A stretch of DNA of 64,000 bases from assembly GCA_047967505.1 (NCBI GenBank), contig CM106538.1. One strand, written 5' to 3'. Below, piece by piece: positions 10,859 through 20,984 of the stretch. Both the position numbers and the translations under genes were made by a program. The stretch is from Dipteris shenzhenensis. Its lineage: Eukaryota > Polypodiophyta > Polypodiopsida > Gleicheniales. Under the pieces are notes generated by a model, which did not search any database, was not told the origin of the DNA, and saw only the letters and a list, made by a program, of their open reading frames with translations. The first letter of the stretch is position 1. Every line of letters starts with the position of its first letter.

Positions 10859-11055
10859 AGACACTATATTATAGCGACGTTTTACAGAGAGGTTTTTTTT
10901 TTTTTTTAGCCTTAAAATTTATTTTCTTCCAATGACAAAATTTTTTAAATTTTCATACATGTTTGAGCTCATAGAGAATTAAAAAATGAGAGCATGTACA
11001 TCAAGCCTTTGAAGCTCATATATTCATGTCCAAGTTTGAGATGAGAAAAATCAAA

Positions 11056-14000
11056 TTAAATAAGAGCATTTACATCAACTGTTTCATCTTGAGCCAAGTC
11101 TAAGGCGCCAAGCAAGTCTATCTCCAACTCTATACCGAGTTGATCTCCTATATCATCATCGTACTCTAGCATCGTACGTTCACCTAAAAGTATTTGATCA
11201 TCTTCTTCAATTAAGCTTAAGTGTGGTGATTGATCTTGACGATTGTTGTCTTCCTCGTCAATATCGTGATCTCCATCCTCCTCCCGTGCGATGTCATTAT
11301 GCGCATCTTCCTCTTGCCTCATATGGTGATCTACATCTTCTTCGCTAGATTCATCAATTGGATCCGGCATTGGTAGTGGCATCTCCATATCCACATCTCG
11401 ATCTTCAAAAATCTGCTTACTTCGTGGTGCAACTTGGATCACGTACCACCATCTTGGATCAGAACGATCTGGATGAAAAACCACCTATATTGAAGATGAA
11501 AAATCACATGCCAAATGTCGTCAATTATATATATATCAATGGACTTAAAAAACGAAAGCTTCGACTAATTAAATCATTAGTATGCACCTGCTCACAGTGC
11601 TCGGGAAGAACAAAAGTATCACTTTCATCGGTCCAATGTTTGGTGGAGTCTATTGCAAAGAGACCGCTACCATCTTTTCTCACAGTCGCATGGGGACCGT
11701 TGTAAGTAGTTCTAAACCATTTTACATCAAGAATGAAAATAGTAAATCGTCTGAAATCAATTTCATAGATGTCGCGTATGGTTTCACAATAATCCAACTG
11801 TGAGGAGAGAAGATTGGTATCCGAAGCACTTGCTCGGCTATCTTGTGTGAAGTTAGCCATGACTCCACAATCATACGTGACTCTCTTTGAATCGATGCGT
11901 TCTACGCGAAAATGTCATCCATATGACCATAATGCACTGTACTTTTTGTACTGTAAAAGAGCATCATTAAAACAATGAAGATGCACCTATTTTATAGCAT
12001 ATATTGCCACAAATAATTACTTAATTACATCAAGAGATAAGAAACTTACATGCACCATACATCCAGATGATAACTCCCGCTCGCGCTCGTTTATTGTCTC
12101 TCCATCACGTTCGGCTTTACGTATAGCTAGTTGTAGCCAATCAAGTGACATGTGAGTAGGGAGAAGAGCCAGATCTCGTGGATATGGTTGTGATCGCCTG
12201 TACATTACTCTGTATCTCGTCCTTGCATTTATACTTTCTGCTTTGGCCACTTCATATCTCTCAATCCACTTCTGCATCTCAGGGCTATTGAGGATACAAA
12301 ACTTATTGAATTTCTCCATTTGCTCTTCGCTCATCTTTCTTTCAATCCCTTTTCCTTGGGGGACCTCGCCAATGATGCGATCATCATCCTTGTTGTGCCA
12401 AAGCTTGCGGCATATCAGGATCCGTGGATGTAAGAAACTCTGTGATATATACTAATGACTCTTGCACAAGCCATCCCTCTGCCATGCTTGCTTCTGGTCT
12501 TGCTCTTTGTCTTAGAAACCCCTTTAAAGTTTTCATAAACCGCTCGAGAAAAAACATCCATCGATTATGAACGGTACCTGCTATAGCCACCTCATCAACT
12601 ATGTGCACAAGCAAGTGGACTTGAGTTGTCATAATGCTTGAGGGAAAGTGCTTCTCAAGCAAGCATACGGCTTTGATGGATTCCACCCTAGCCTTCTCGA
12701 TGCTCGATATAGAGATCTCTTTTTGAGATATCCACCTATTTCACATGTCCATGCATATGTAAGATATTTGAGATATCCACCTATTTCACATGTCCATGAA
12801 GAAAATACATAATGCGAATTGATAGTAAGCATACCTCACAATACCACAGATCTTGAATATAGCATTTCTAACATCTTCTTATAAGCACCCTTTTATTGTG
12901 ATTGGAAGGATGAACTATCAAAGCAACAATGAAATCATGTCAACAATATAACATAATAATAATTACGCTAATGCATCACTATTATCGGTACACTAATTCT
13001 ACTTAGAATACCTGTAAGACCTTGTGCCAATCATGGGACTTGAGGCCACTAAGCTTATTGTCCTTTGAAAATGGTCCTTTCAAGCAACGCATGTACCCTG
13101 TCGGTGTTTTAAAAGAGGCAATGTCTGCCTTGATCGCTGCCTCCTCCCTCGTAGAGAGGATCCACGTTGCTTTCGGGAGGACAACTTTTCCTGAAGCATG
13201 CACTTGGGGCCACAAACGAGACATCCTATTCATAGCACGCAAGTCTTCTCGCACTCCTCTCGAGTCCTTGGAACCAACCAAGTGTGCCCAAATGGTAGCC
13301 CCCACATTCTTAAAGATATGCATGGGATCCAAGAGATGATTGATTTGTAACTGACCCCAATAAGGAAGCTCGTGAAAGATCGATAGCCTCTTCATACCAG
13401 GAGGAGGTTCCTCTCCATTCTCCCTCCAAGCTTGAATCCAATCACTTGCTTTCAAATATGATGGTGGTGGATCAAGCTGACCTCCACGTGCGAGATGGTC
13501 GAGCGGAAGGTATCGAGCATGACCTTCATAAACATTTTTCCTCATGTGTTTGGAGTAACGTGCAAGCGATTTCAGAGCGGGTCCACAAACAGGACAAGCA
13601 TGGTACCCACTTGTAACAAGCCCTGCACGCATGCATGAATATGTTAGTACAAGACATGCGTGCAAAAGAGAGTAAAAAAAGCATAATCCCTCATTGTACA
13701 TGTAAAGACATAACCACGTACCTGCGCACTCTCCATATCCTAGGTAGTCATGCATGGTCCACATCAAGATACCCCTGACTAAAATATCATTGGTATGCCT
13801 AGGAGCTCTGGAAATATCAAAGACCTGCACTCCTCTCCATAATATCTGTAACTCCTCTATCAAAGGTGCCATGTACACGTCCATGTTTTTTGCCTTGTAC
13901 TTTCCTGGCACAAGTAGTGCAAGCATGAGGTGTCCCTTTTTTATTGTTAGCCATGGTGGGATATTGTAATTCACCACGACTATGGGCCATGTCGACCAAG

Positions 14001-15102
14001 ATGTCGAGCGTAACCCGAAAGGATTCACGCCGTCCATGGCTAGCCCAAGATGTAAGTTGCGTGGCTCTCTCGCAAAGTCCGGCCACTGATTATCTGTGTG
14101 CTTCCAAGCCGTACAATCTGCGGGAATCCTCAATGTGTGATCAGTGGACCGATGAGATGCATGCCATGTCATCAACTCCGCTATGGATTTGCATCGAAAC
14201 ATGTGTTGTATTCTTGCAATGATGGGAAAGTGTCTTAAGACCTTTACCGGTATCCTCTCACCCTGCAAGTCATCTCTATATCGTTGTTCCCCACACTTTG
14301 GACAACTAGCCAAATCTCCATGCTCACGACGAAAGAGAATACAATCATTACGGCAAGCATGGATGGTATCGTAATCCATACCCACCATTGTTAGCATCTT
14401 TTTCGCTTCATCTCTTGATGCAGGCAACATCTTTTGGAGCAACCTATGACAAAGACACTATCCAAATGATGATTCTCAAAACAAACAATATCCAAATAAT
14501 GAGTCAATCAAATTAATGCAAGGGCTAACCTCATTAAGGCCGAGACACTTGTATCCGACCACCCATACTGTACTTGTAGATTCAAGATTGAGAGACAAGC
14601 ACGTAGTTTAGACATCCTGGCACCCTCGTACAATTGTGTTGATTGCAACTCTCACATTTTCACCTCAGACTCTGACATCACGTGTACGTGGGATGTAGTG
14701 CCCCTAAAAATGGAATGCATCATGTCGACCATACCCTCGTCGTCATCCGGGAGACTATAGTCTTGTTGAAAGTGAGAAGGTATATGTGTACCCTCGTCAC
14801 CCTCGTCATCCTATCATAAGCTCATTCGTGTAAATAGAAGATCTTCTAATTCCGGGTATACAATAAGATTGCGAACTTAAATAGCTTTGACTTACCGATG
14901 ATCCATCAACATGTGCAACACCAACGGGGGGTACTGGTTCCGGCTCCTCCCCATACATCCGCAAGTGGCGCATGATAATACAACGTTGATGTCGTACTTC
15001 TCGCTTGCAATGAGTGCAATAACAATATAACCTCTCCGTAAGCCACTTCGTGCTCCCGGGCGTTGGCGCATCATCGGATGAGCTTCCACTCGTCCCTTCC
15101 AT
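11056..15102 (-). CDS. TNP2-like CACTA transposase, multi-exon, one nonsense codon
   Basis: The start is ATG at 15102 (MEGTSGSS). Exon 1 (15102-14896) has a Cys-rich N-terminal domain, YCYCTHCKREVRHQRC, and ends at a GTAAGT donor. Exon 2 (14810-14530) is acidic, then LYEGARMSKL; it carries a TGA at 14654-14652. Exon 3 (14443-13722) and exon 4 (13622-13012) encode the transposase core: CPKCGEQRY, LAMDGVNPFG, VYMAPLIEEL, a 99-bp GT-AG intron at 13721-13623 that is open in frame, GYHACPVCG, and HDWHKVLQ. Downstream pieces match the DUF4218-type block (VCLLEKHFPSSIM, VHNRWMFFLERF, ARPEASMAEGW; 12686-12400), the region FCILNSPEMQKWIERY (12334-12160), a DUF4216-type block (DIYEIDFRRFTIFILDVKWF; 11860-11530) and an acidic tail (11484-11056). 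The product would cut and join the element ends. The distal exon boundaries are approximate. Confidence 0.88.
12710..12805. repeat. Short direct duplication inside a TNP2 intron
   Basis: GAGATATCCACCTATTTCAC plus ATGTCCATG occurs twice, about 48 bp apart (near 12723 and 12771). It probably lies in intronic sequence between the DUF4218-type exon and the small exon near 12834-12895. Confidence 0.65.
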
Positions 15103-15339
15103 CTACACTTATAAAACCAAAACATAAGCATGAAGAGGAGATGTACACAATTATGAGCATAGCATGTTTAATTTGAGCTTCTCTTGAGGCTATATAAAAA
15201 GAATGACGTCCCTATATAGTAAGGATTGAAACAAAAAATCCTATATAGTAAGGCTATGTAGTAAGAGGAGATATTGACAATTATAGGCATAGCATGTTTG
15301 AGCTTCACAAGAGGCCACACCAAGAAATAAACAGTAAGC
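15103..15339. promoter_or_regulatory. Upstream region of the TNP2-like gene
   Basis: This stretch lies between the TNP2 ATG (minus strand) and the internal palindrome array. It is A/T-rich, with CTATATAGTAAGG repeated at about 15212, 15242 and 15255. It probably holds the 5' leader and promoter; no specific element is certain. Confidence 0.45.
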
Positions 15340-15472
15340 GTCGCTATATAGCGACGCTCTGTTCCGTCGCTATATAGCGTCGATTTTAATTTAAAACGTC
15401 GCTATATAGCGACGCTTTAAATAAAAAACGTCGCTATATAGCGACGAATAAGCGTCGCTATATAGCGACGCT
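15338..15472. promoter_or_regulatory. Internal palindrome array between the two divergent genes
   Basis: Sites of GTCGCTATATAGCGAC start at 15340, 15398, 15430 and 15454, plus an imperfect one at 15366. The array sits between the minus-strand transposase and the plus-strand TnpA-like gene. If TnpA binds these sites as it binds subterminal repeats, it could autoregulate both genes. An alternative is that this array is a fossil terminus from an older, shorter element. Both are inference. Confidence 0.75.
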
Positions 15473-15479
15473 GTGGGTT

Positions 15480-17549
15480 AAAACCCGAAATGCCAAAACC
15501 CGCGGCGTTTTGCTCAAAGCTTTCCTAATCTCTCAAGTAAGCTCCCCAAAATCTCCTCCCACCTATTTTCACTGACCTCCCATCTATTCCAAGCAACCTC
15601 CTACTCTATTTCCCACTCCTCACCCTTCTCCTACCTCTTGTGCACCCTCTCTCTCCTTTTTCCCTCTTTGGTTTCCAGAAAGAAAGTTCTTCAAAAGGTG
15701 AGTTTCTTTCAACAATGTAGGTTGTTTGTTTGTTAGCTTTGGTTTTGTGAGTGTTTCTACTTGTATTGCTAAAGTTTTAAACTAGTTTTCATGCTTGATT
15801 AGAAAGGATTCAAACAAAAAACGAAATTTCAAGAAAGAAAGAAAGAAACTCACCTCTTCTTCCTGTATTTCTCTTCCTTCTCTTCCTTCTCTTCTCCTCA
15901 ATCTCCTCCTTTCCTTGTCTCCTCAATCTTCTCTTTCCTTGTCTCCTTTCAAGAAGTTGCTTTTGTGATCTCCTCTTTCCACTAACATCTTATTTGAAAA
16001 AATGGGTTGTTTTCTCTCTTTTGTAGGGCCAGTCCACTACACCGAGCGGGACATACTCTCTCTTTTGTGGGCCCAGTCCACTACACCGAGCGGGACATAC
16101 TTTTGCAGGTAAGTGCTTCCTCTTCTTTCCATTTAAGCTTTTTGTTATTTGCATTGGCCTGCAGCTAGCGCCTTAAGCGCTAGCTGCAGTGATGGGCGTA
16201 GGAACCCTCTCTTCCCCCTTCTCTTTTTCTCATTTTTCCCCCTTCTCTTTTTTCCCTCTTCTCTTATTCTCTCTTTCCCCCTTCTCTCTTTCCCCCTCTC
16301 TCTTTTCCCTTCTCTCTTTCCTTTCCCCCTTATTCTCTATTTCCTTTCCCTCTTATTCTCTTATGCTTATGCTTCTCTCATTCCCCCTTCTCTATTTCCC
16401 CCTTCTCTCATTCGCACAAGCTCTTTTTCTGCATAAGCTCCTTCTCTTTTTCCGCATGAGCTTATGCTTATGCTTATGCATAAGCATAAGCATAAGCATA
16501 AGCATAAGCTCATGCTTATGCTCATTCATGAGAATGAGCTTATGCGTAAGTTTCCGCAAGAGCTTATGCGGAAATAGAGAATGAGAGAAGCATATGCTTC
16601 TCTCATTCTCTTTTTCCGCATAAGCTCCTTCTCTTTTTCCGCATGAGCATAAGCATGAGCTTATGCTTATGCTTATGCATAAGCATAAGCATAAGCTCAT
16701 GCTTATGCTCATTCATGAGCATGAGCTTATGCGTAAGTTTCCGCAAGAGCTTATGCGGAAATAGAGAATGAGAGAAGCTTATGCTTCTCTCATTCTCTTT
16801 TTCCGCATAAGCTCCTTCTCTCTTTCCGCATAAGCTCCTTCTCTATTTTCGCATGAGCATAAGCATGAGCTTATGCTTATGCTTATGCTTAAGCATAAGC
16901 ATAAGCATAAGCTCATGCTTATGCTCATGCATGAGCATGAGCTTATGCGCAAGTTTCCGCATAAGCTTATGCGGAAATAGAGAATGAGAGAAGCTTATGC
17001 TTCTCTCATTCTCTTTTTCCGCATAAGCTCCTTCTCTTTTTCCGCATGAGCATAAGCATGAGCTTATGCTTATGCTTAAGCATAAGCATTCCGCATGAGC
17101 TTATGCTCATGCATGAGCATGAGCTTATGCGCAAGTTTCCGCATAAGCTTATGCGGAAATAGAGAATGAGAGAAGCTTATGCTTCTCTCATTCTCTTTTT
17201 CCGCATAAGCTCCTTCTCTATTTCCGCATGAGCATAAGCTCCTTCTCTCTTTCCGCATGAGCTCCTTCTCTCTTTTCGCATAAGCTCCTTCTCTATATCC
17301 ACATGAGCATAAGCATGAGCTTATGCTTATGCTTATGCATAAGCATAAGCATAAGCTCATGCTTATGCTCATGCATGAGCATGAGCTTATGCGTAAGTTT
17401 CCGCATAAGCTCCTTCTCTTTTTCCGCATGAGCATAAGCATGAGCTTATGCTTATGCTTATGCATAAGCATAAGCATAAGCATATGCCTATGAGAATGCT
17501 CATGTTTGTTTATTTGTTTTCTGTTTTCGTGTTTGTGTCTATGTTAGAC
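15480..17549 (+). promoter_or_regulatory. Leader region of the TnpA-like gene with repeats and palindromes
   Basis: A C/T-rich stretch (15520-15970) is followed by a ~47-bp direct duplication around the sequence CCAGTCCACTACACCGAGCG (near 16029 and 16071). A hairpin with 13-bp arms CTGCAGCTAGCGC / GCGCTAGCTGCAG lies at about 16161-16191. A CT-rich run (16200-16440) and the TTATGC array (separate entry) complete the region. The open frames here, in both directions, follow the simple repeats and are not genes. Confidence 0.6.
16430..17492. repeat. Higher-order array of (TTATGC/GCATAA)n palindromes
   Basis: About five imperfect units of roughly 180-220 bp each contain CTCATTCTCTTTTTCCGCAT, CATGAGCATAAGCATGAGC, a TTATGC run turning into GCATAA (a near-perfect inverted repeat), ATGCTCATGCATGAGCATGAG, and TTTCCGCATAAGCTTATGCG. 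The hexamer runs and the unit ends are self-complementary, so the whole kilobase can fold into nested hairpins. It lies just upstream of the TnpA-like start codon. Confidence 0.88.
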
Positions 17550-19114
17550 ATGGGATCACGTCGCTCATCGGACGAGTACGGACAGCCTCGCAGGAGGAGA
17601 GCTCACGATCTATATGCTCCAGAGGACTTTGATTCCTCTCAGGCGACTACCCCGAGGACTACCCCTGGTCCGACTCCTCTCGGTCCTAGCACTGTGACTA
17701 CCCCTGGTCCGACCCCTCTTCCACGTAGCACTGCGACTACCCCTCAGGGGACTCCTTTGCTAGCCGCGCATGGCTTTGTTGGGACTCCCGACGAGTTTGT
17801 AGCGCAGATGAGCGATGAGGAGGCAGCGAGATTCTTCTCTCTGCTCTCTCAGAGGACCTCCGCAATTCCTTCCCCTACACCGATGGGTGGACGTACAGCC
17901 CAGCCATCCCCTCGCGCCCCTTCGACCGCGGGATCATCACCTGCGCATGCCTCCCGCAAGGGAAGGAAGAGTAGGATGGGCGGCTCATGTTGTGCTGACT
18001 CAGGAGATGTAGACGAGTCAGCACACTCACGCTCCTTTAGGTCTCCACTTGGTCCGGAGACACAGTATCAGTCAGGTCCCTTTCCCTCTAGCTACTCCTC
18101 GATCCGGAAGCGGTCGCGCAGCTTCCACTCCTTCAGACTCTGCTACCGTCAGTCCCCCTTACTCATCAGGGGATCTCTCCTATCAAATCACATCTGCCAG
18201 AGAGATAATAGAAGACAAAAAGGGCAAAGCAGTGATGGCCGCCATGAGGCGGTTGATGAGTCATCACTTCAAGAGCGGCATAAATATCGATTGGTGGTAT
18301 CAAGATGCCCAAAAGAAGCAGGCGGTGATCGATGAGTTAAAACACAGATATCCTAATCCGCCAAATGTGGAGTTTAATAACAGTTATATGCTCGAGCGCA
18401 TGGGTTTGGTCCTAAAGCATCGCAGATCAACCATGCGTACTTCCATTACAAAGGGGTTGGCTAAATCCAGCTGGGCAGACAAAGCTGATTGGAAGTACTT
18501 CAAGAAGCAACATAGGGACCATCCCGAAATGTTCGAGGGTCAGAGGAGGGCTGCGAAGAGACGGCTGGACGTCGTAGGTACTTCGCACTTTGGTGCAGGC
18601 AGACGGTATGCGTTCGAGGCAACCGTGGTAAGTTTACTTCTTTCCATTTAATGTATTGTTCTATTTGCTTTACTTACATATTACATGCACTTTAGCTAAC
18701 TCTAACTCTCGTAAATTGGATCCACAGCAAGCTGCGATGGGTCGTCTTCCTATGGATACAGAGATGCGGCGCGCATTTCGGATAGGAACCAAGCTGTGGT
18801 TCATTGAGCAGGAGGCAATGGGAGCGACAGTCGATTGGGCTGAGGTGGCTACTCGCATGGTATAAGTTTACTCCTACTTGTAATCTCACTTTTTAATTTA
18901 AGTTCCAATCTAATTTTCAATTTATATGGTTCACTCTTAGGGTCAAAGCTCAAGCGTCCCATCATCAGAGACGAGCGATCAACAGGGGCAAGGATCGGAC
19001 GTAGGTGCCGAGGACGAGGGAGAAGACGCAGGTGTCAGGGACGAGGGAGAAGATGCAGGTGCCGAGGACCAGGGAACAGCCCAACAAGACGATTCGGATT
19101 CGGATTCGGATTAG
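17550..19114 (+). CDS. TnpA-like second CACTA gene (possible Transposase_24-type)
   Basis: The start is ATG at 17550 (MGSRRSSDEYG), giving a Pro/Thr/Ser-rich N-terminus. The core (18179-18627) contains SYQITSAREIIEDKKGKAV, WWYQDAQKKQAVIDELKHRY, SSWADKADWKYFKKQHRDHP and QRRAAKRRLDVVGTSHFGAG. Phase-0 GT-AG introns join 18627 to 18728 and 18859 to 18941. The last exon is acidic and ends in an Asp/Ser run before TAG at 19112-19114. The N-terminal and core parts are in different frames. A 70-bp GT-AG intron at 17971-18040 would restore the frame, giving about 437 residues; otherwise there is a single frameshift. The family is known to bind subterminal repeats. The assignment rests on position, a core resembling plant Ptta/En-Spm proteins, and gene order. 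Confidence 0.78.
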
Positions 19115-19306
19115 TAGTGGTAGTAGCATTTTGTATATCCGCTCGTTAGAGCAATTTTGTATCGCCCTTTCACAGGGTAATTTTGTTTCAAACACAGTTG
19201 TATATGTATATGCATTTCTTCCTCATCGTTCACAAGAACAATTTTGTATCACCCTGCAAGCAAGGGAAATTTTGTTATAAAAAACTTTCTTTTGTAATTA
19301 CAAAAA

Positions 19307-19377
19307 AAAAAAAAGGGTTAGTGGGGCTAAACAGGGCCAAAAGGAAGCCCTGTTTAGCCCCACTAGCCCTTTTTTTT
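19307..19377. terminator. Long hairpin, possible 3'-end signal of the TnpA-like gene
   Basis: An A-run followed by GGGTTAGTGGGGCTAAACAG pairs, across a loop of about 10 bp, with CTGTTTAGCCCCACTAGCCC and a T-run. There is one G-T-type mismatch in about 29 bp. It lies about 190 bp after the TnpA-like stop and just before the right subterminal array. Plants do not use hairpin terminators as a rule, so a nested tiny inverted-repeat element is an alternative. Confidence 0.55.
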
Positions 19378-19389
19378 AACTTCTGTTAA

Positions 19390-19536
19390 TCGTCGCTATA
19401 TAGCGACGTTTACCAGTGTCGCTATATAGCGACGATTATCAGAGTCGCTATATAGCGACGTTTGCATCGTCGCTATATAGCGACGTTTGCATCGTCGCTA
19501 TATAGCGACGATTAACAGTGTCGCTATATAGCGACG
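19390..19536. promoter_or_regulatory. Right subterminal palindrome array (six evenly spaced sites)
   Basis: Perfect GTCGCTATATAGCGAC sites start at 19392, 19418, 19444, 19469, 19494 and 19520 (spacing 25-26 bp), followed by a half-site TATAGCGACG. This is the counterpart of the left array and the presumed binding region for the element's own DNA-binding protein. Confidence 0.87.
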
Positions 19537-19669
19537 GTTTATAGCGACGCTCCTTTTTCGATGATTTTAATGACTTTTATAGCGACCTTTGCGCCCGTGA
19601 AAAAAGAAATTTTTAATGTAAAAAGCGTCGGTATTTCCGTCGGAAAATGGCCTATGCCTTGTAGTGATA

Positions 19670-20835
19670 ATTTCATAATTACTTGGTTTGACTCCAAGAA
19701 CTTTATCAGTATCCATGAAACCATCCATGCTTGATAAGATATCACTTTTGACATCTTTGCCCAAGTTCTCAATGTTCATGAACTCATCCACTCTGGATAA
19801 GGCATCACTTGTGAAATCTTTTTCTTTCTCAGGCCAATGAACTCATCGACTCCTGATAAGATGTAAGTGCTATAGTTGAGTGCATTAGAATCATTTATCT
19901 TTGAAGGAATAGAGCTTGGTACATTGACATATTCTTTCAATTCTTTGATATTGTAGATACATTATGTTTATTATTAAAAACCACAATATGCCAAGTCTTT
20001 CCAATCTTTAAATATTGCACGCTCCATCTCAAATCCTTACCTGCCTCATATTAGGGACCATCCAATGATATTAAGCTATCATCCATACCATCATCATCTC
20101 AGTAACTTTTTGAATTCTCATCTACGCAAATATCTAGTGTTCCACTTGTTAAAATCCCAAGACTTGACCTTCTGCTATGTTCTTATTTGCAAATGATATC
20201 ATTTGTAAAATATCTTTCACTCTAAAATCCAAAGATATGCACTTTGTATTCCTAATGACATGTGTTGGATAAGTCTAATCTCTGTCTCATGCAATAAATG
20301 TTTTCATGGAAGTATTATAGGGCATAACATCTTCAAGGATTTCCATATCCTCACACTTATGCTTTAGCTCAACATGTGCACTAAGAATCTTTGATGCAAT
20401 AACCACTACCTTATCTTCGGCAAGTCTTCTAAAGTGACAAATAGAATTTCTCGGGGGGGTCACTATGTATAAACCCTCTATATCACGTGCGTTCAAGGCC
20501 TATATTTAAAATCCCTTATCTGTAAATTTTTTCATTAATAAAATGTATCCCTTTTCTATACAAATCTGTAAATTTTTTCCAAAACTATTTTAAATAGTCC
20601 CTTATGTATATTTATTTCTGTAAATTTTAGGAATAAAAAATATCCTTCTTTTGAACTCACATGATAGGGTTACATATGATGAGTGACCCCCCCGAGTAGA
20701 ATTTAGATCACTTTCATGGATTGTAGCAAATGCAACTACTTCTCTTTTGCAATATAGAATCACCTCCATCTGTGGGAAAAAATTTATAGCCATCTCCTTT
20801 GTAAGATTCCTTTGCAAGCAAGCTGTAACAACCAT
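19670..20835 (-). pseudogene. Older coding remnant, segment upstream of the CACTA insertion, cut by MITE-A
   Basis: On the minus strand a frame starting near 20835 (LQRNLTKEMAINFFPQMEV, REVVAFATIHESDLNS) is interrupted by MITE-A (20450-20696). It continues in frame as CHFRRLAEDKVVVIASKI and MEILEDVMPYNTSM to a stop at 20287. Removing the MITE and one 8-bp duplication restores continuity. After a decayed stretch, 19900-19670 encodes the S-D-x-L-S repeats that continue at 10662. The first part is loosely reminiscent of the C-terminal block of plant Tnp1-like transposon proteins; I am not confident of that. Confidence 0.5.
20450..20696. mobile_element. MITE-A copy 1 (247 bp, 8-bp TSD)
   Basis: The ends are CTCGGGGGGGTCACTATGTA and, in reverse complement, CTCGGGGGGGTCACTCATCA. 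The flanks are a perfect 8-bp duplication TAGAATTT (20442-20449 and 20697-20704). The interior is A/T-rich and matches copy 2 (40321-40565) in the opposite orientation. It has no coding capacity. An 8-bp duplication indicates hAT-type mobilisation. Confidence 0.92.
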
Positions 20836-20984
20836 TATAAAGAAAATTAGTCTCTTTTTGATAATCTACTTTATTAATTATTTAGAAATCTAGATCTTGT
20901 TTAGAAAATATGGGAGGTCTTATTTAGAAATTCGGGTTTTCAATAAAGGATTTAGGATCTAGTAATTAGCAATTTCCTAGACCC
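20836..20984. other. A/T-rich spacer with no recognised feature
   Basis: This short spacer lies between the coding remnant and the telomere-like repeats. Nothing specific is seen. Confidence 0.5.

Larger units (their letters stand above)
10666..19666. mobile_element. Complete CACTA (En/Spm-type) DNA transposon, 9,001 bp
   Basis: The left end reads CACTACTACACATGCATCC. The right end, in reverse complement, reads CACTACAAGGCATAGGCC. Both ends are flanked by the 3-bp target duplication ATA (10663-10665 and 19667-19669). Inside are a minus-strand TNP2-like transposase (15102 to 11056), a plus-strand TnpA-like gene (17550-19114) and subterminal arrays of GTCGCTATATAGCGAC near both ends plus a third internal array. 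This is the standard two-gene CACTA architecture. The transposase has one visible nonsense codon (near 14653), so the copy may be recently inactivated. Confidence 0.95.

Noticed and set aside
13623-13721. Treating the hydrophobic 33-codon insert in the TNP2 core as protein
   Set aside because: It has GT-AG borders, breaks a conserved block (YLGYGE to GYHACPVC), and is best explained as an intron that happens to be open.
16149-17483. Ser/Phe-rich and Met/Leu/His/Lys-rich frames in the CACTA leader
   Set aside because: They are translations of CT-rich and hexamer repeats in multiple frames.
17448-17549. Start of the TnpA-like gene at 17448
   Set aside because: The first 34 codons come from the TTATGC repeat and a hydrophobic stretch; ATG 17550 begins the non-repetitive protein.
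10759-19536. CRISPR-like arrays (16-bp repeats with short, differing spacers)
   Set aside because: The repeats are palindromic, spacers are only 8-16 bp, the context is a CACTA transposon in a plant, and no cas genes exist.
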